DNA of 64,000 bases from Bacteroidetes bacterium UKL13-3 (GTDB lineage: Bacteria; Bacteroidota; Bacteroidia; UKL13-3). Positions 63,601 through 64,000 of this stretch are shown here, in pieces. The notes below the pieces were generated by a model. It had not been told where the DNA came from and made no database searches. It saw only the letters and a list, made by a program, of their open reading frames with translations. Position 1 is the first letter of the stretch; each line of letters opens with the position of its first letter. A program made the position numbers and the translations under genes. The DNA lies in NCBI GenBank assembly GCA_001602415.1, contig CP012155.1, positions 2,412,223-2,476,222 of the forward strand, written 5' to 3'.

Positions 63601-64000
63601 GCTTGGAGGAAACTACAATGTGTACCTTATTGGCAGTAATGCATGTGCTGCAGTTTCAAGTGTAAAAACAATTTTATCTGGAAATAAACCCGACATGCCC
63701 GTAGTTACCACAAATTTATCGAGCAATGCATTTTGTGAAGGAGGAACTGCAACACTAACATCAAGTGCTGCAACTGGTAACCAATGGTACAAAAACGGAT
63801 CAATGATAAGCGGCCAATCGGCTAAAACCTTTGCTACGCAGGATTCAGGTTCATACGTGGTAAGAGTTATTTCTAGTGGCTGCCCAAGCGACCCATCAAA
63901 CCAAATAGATTTAAGCATTAAACCGAAGCCTTTAACCAGTGCCATTGCTACCAACGATACAGCGCGCAACAATGCCGATGCTACATACAACGTTGCTGCA
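60686..64000 (+). CDS. Subtilisin-like (S8) secreted protease with PKD/Ig-like modules, 3' end outside window
   Basis: From the ATG at 60686 the frame is open to the window end (1105 codons). A signal peptide (ending LTSFAQN) is followed by a short pro-region. The S8 catalytic domain has D122 (GIWDGGRVL), H149 (DDHATHVAGTM), the oxyanion-hole Asn region (CQAAGNDRDD) and S372 (QGTSMATPV). Then come a proprotein-convertase-like P domain (about 440-570; NDLDIRITRSSDN), a PKD module (FTDQSGGNPTGRTWYFPGG), a jelly-roll/MAM-like module (FNETFENSSSTLSNWTIQN), another PKD module, and Ig-like repeats with GNQWYKNG. It is very likely a T9SS cargo; the sorting domain would lie beyond 64000. Confidence 0.93.
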   Translation, partial: MKHFFTSLLSLLFLTSFAQNIPSSAQQANLKQLENKFQSLFETNQTPLQDYLKRTNQPARILKPNGGVQTVEYLSPTGMPIFYQTLNLGGARTVQTNKVWPGGIAGTSLTGNGMTNRLGIWDGGRVLTTHQEFGSRVSQIDGTTTLDDHATHVAGTMVATGVSANAKGMSYQAPLKAYYWDNDASEMTAAAAAGMILSNHSYGQVCGWQTSDFVNYKWYGDVSVSATKDYSFGFYDNRAAQFDEIAFNAPNYLICQAAGNDRDDKLPANITTHEFLNRSTDQWVSSTAPRDPDGPYDCMLPSACAKNVLTVGAINELSNGWVNAAGVTMSSFSDWGPTDDGRIKPDVVAKGVGVYSTVSDSNDAYDTYQGTSMATPVTTGSLLLVQQHYNNLKGKFMRSASLKGLIIHTADEAGPAEGPDYSFGWGVVNTFKAVKHITDSNYNQIQERTLASNATYNQGISSDGTTPLKVTICWTDRAATPLAPALNPTTRMLVNDLDIRITRSSDNTVFLPYILNPASPASPATKGDNNRDNVEQIFIAAPTAGAYTITVSHKGTLAANAAQNYSLIISGIVGKPAAAFTANVQNICSGQNVTFTDQSGGNPTGRTWYFPGGNPSTSSATAVTVNYANAGTYPVALKVSNALGIDSFYSAQFIKVGGLSLPFNETFENSSSTLSNWTIQNPNNDSTWRLANVGGSAPGNQAYCMPFYNYGNINRIDALITPPLNFKGYTNINLSLKHAYTLDFDGGRPDSLKFYVSTDCGSTWTLLNINGGIVPTRAIVGTEFSPTLTSHWCSTSCYTINLSAYSGMSNIRIKFEAKNNHRNNLYIDNVSITGDQLKPVTKFGLTNTAVCAGLPVTFFDSTDNNPASWNWTFTGASTTSSTLQNPVIIYNTPGTYSVKLRTVNGVGVDSLTKTDYVTVLPSPNKPNVKSTSDGFCVGDSVLLSTDSVSSGFQWYNNNILINAANASSYYATLGGNYNVYLIGSNACAAVSSVKTILSGNKPDMPVVTTNLSSNAFCEGGTATLTSSAATGNQWYKNGSMISGQSAKTFATQDSGSYVVRVISSGCPSDPSNQIDLSIKPKPLTSAIATNDTARNNADATYNVAA

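Overview
The window is chromosomal DNA of a member of the Bacteroidota, probably an environmental Chitinophagales/Sphingobacteriia-like lineage. Four kinds of evidence point there. Secreted proteins carry C-terminal type IX secretion (T9SS) sorting domains with a YPNP motif. Promoters follow the Bacteroidota form TTTG-N19-TAnnTTTG, several of them a few bases from the start codon. The gene content is typical (TonB-dependent receptor, OstA-like protein, DksA-like protein with a degenerate zinc finger, atpD-atpC as a separate pair, long LspA). DNA is AT-rich throughout.

Layout. 1-1.5 kb: end of a dksA-like gene, its terminator, lspA and an outer-membrane beta-barrel gene. 1.5-2.0 kb: a broken cysteine-peptidase-like gene. 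2.2-12.7 kb: the most distinctive region, a ribosomal-peptide (class II lanthipeptide-like) cluster. On the minus strand lie the precursor (7868-8197), a LanM synthetase (4979-7813), a secreted HExxH peptidase (3823-4986) and a TolC channel (2160-3644). Divergently on the plus strand lie a LuxR-type response regulator, a C39-peptidase ABC exporter and an HlyD adaptor (8413-12664). Exporter, adaptor and TolC together would form a complete leader-cleaving type I secretion machine. The LanM keeps its dehydratase residues but has lost all three zinc ligands of the cyclase domain. The regulator gene holds a perfect 42-bp palindrome and a C9A7 tract, and two dyad repeats lie in the divergent intergenic region.

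12.9-26.9 kb is mostly housekeeping on the minus strand: nucleoside transporter, bifunctional nuclease, a GH92 protein that lacks half its catalytic domain, a frameshifted TonB-C-domain gene, a biotin-dependent carboxylase beta subunit, TonB receptor, rpe, heptose bisphosphate phosphatase, a polyprenol-phosphate glycosyltransferase (plus strand), atpC, atpD and a thioesterase. The SRP RNA (plus strand) lies at 19332-19430 with its own promoter and terminator.

27-53 kb holds two giant surface proteins (2830 and 2959 residues), each with three long beta-helix-like repeats and a T9SS tail. Between them are an OstA-like gene, tilS, an IS1595-type element next to the headless tail of another T9SS cargo gene, and a response regulator/sensor kinase operon. 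53-64 kb holds a polyprenyl synthase, a PorE-like OmpA protein, a GH3-family enzyme, an M28 peptidase, pssA, an unknown small exported protein, and a subtilisin-like T9SS-style protease that runs off the window.

No tRNA, rRNA or CRISPR array was seen. All calls are from reading the sequence; no database search was possible.
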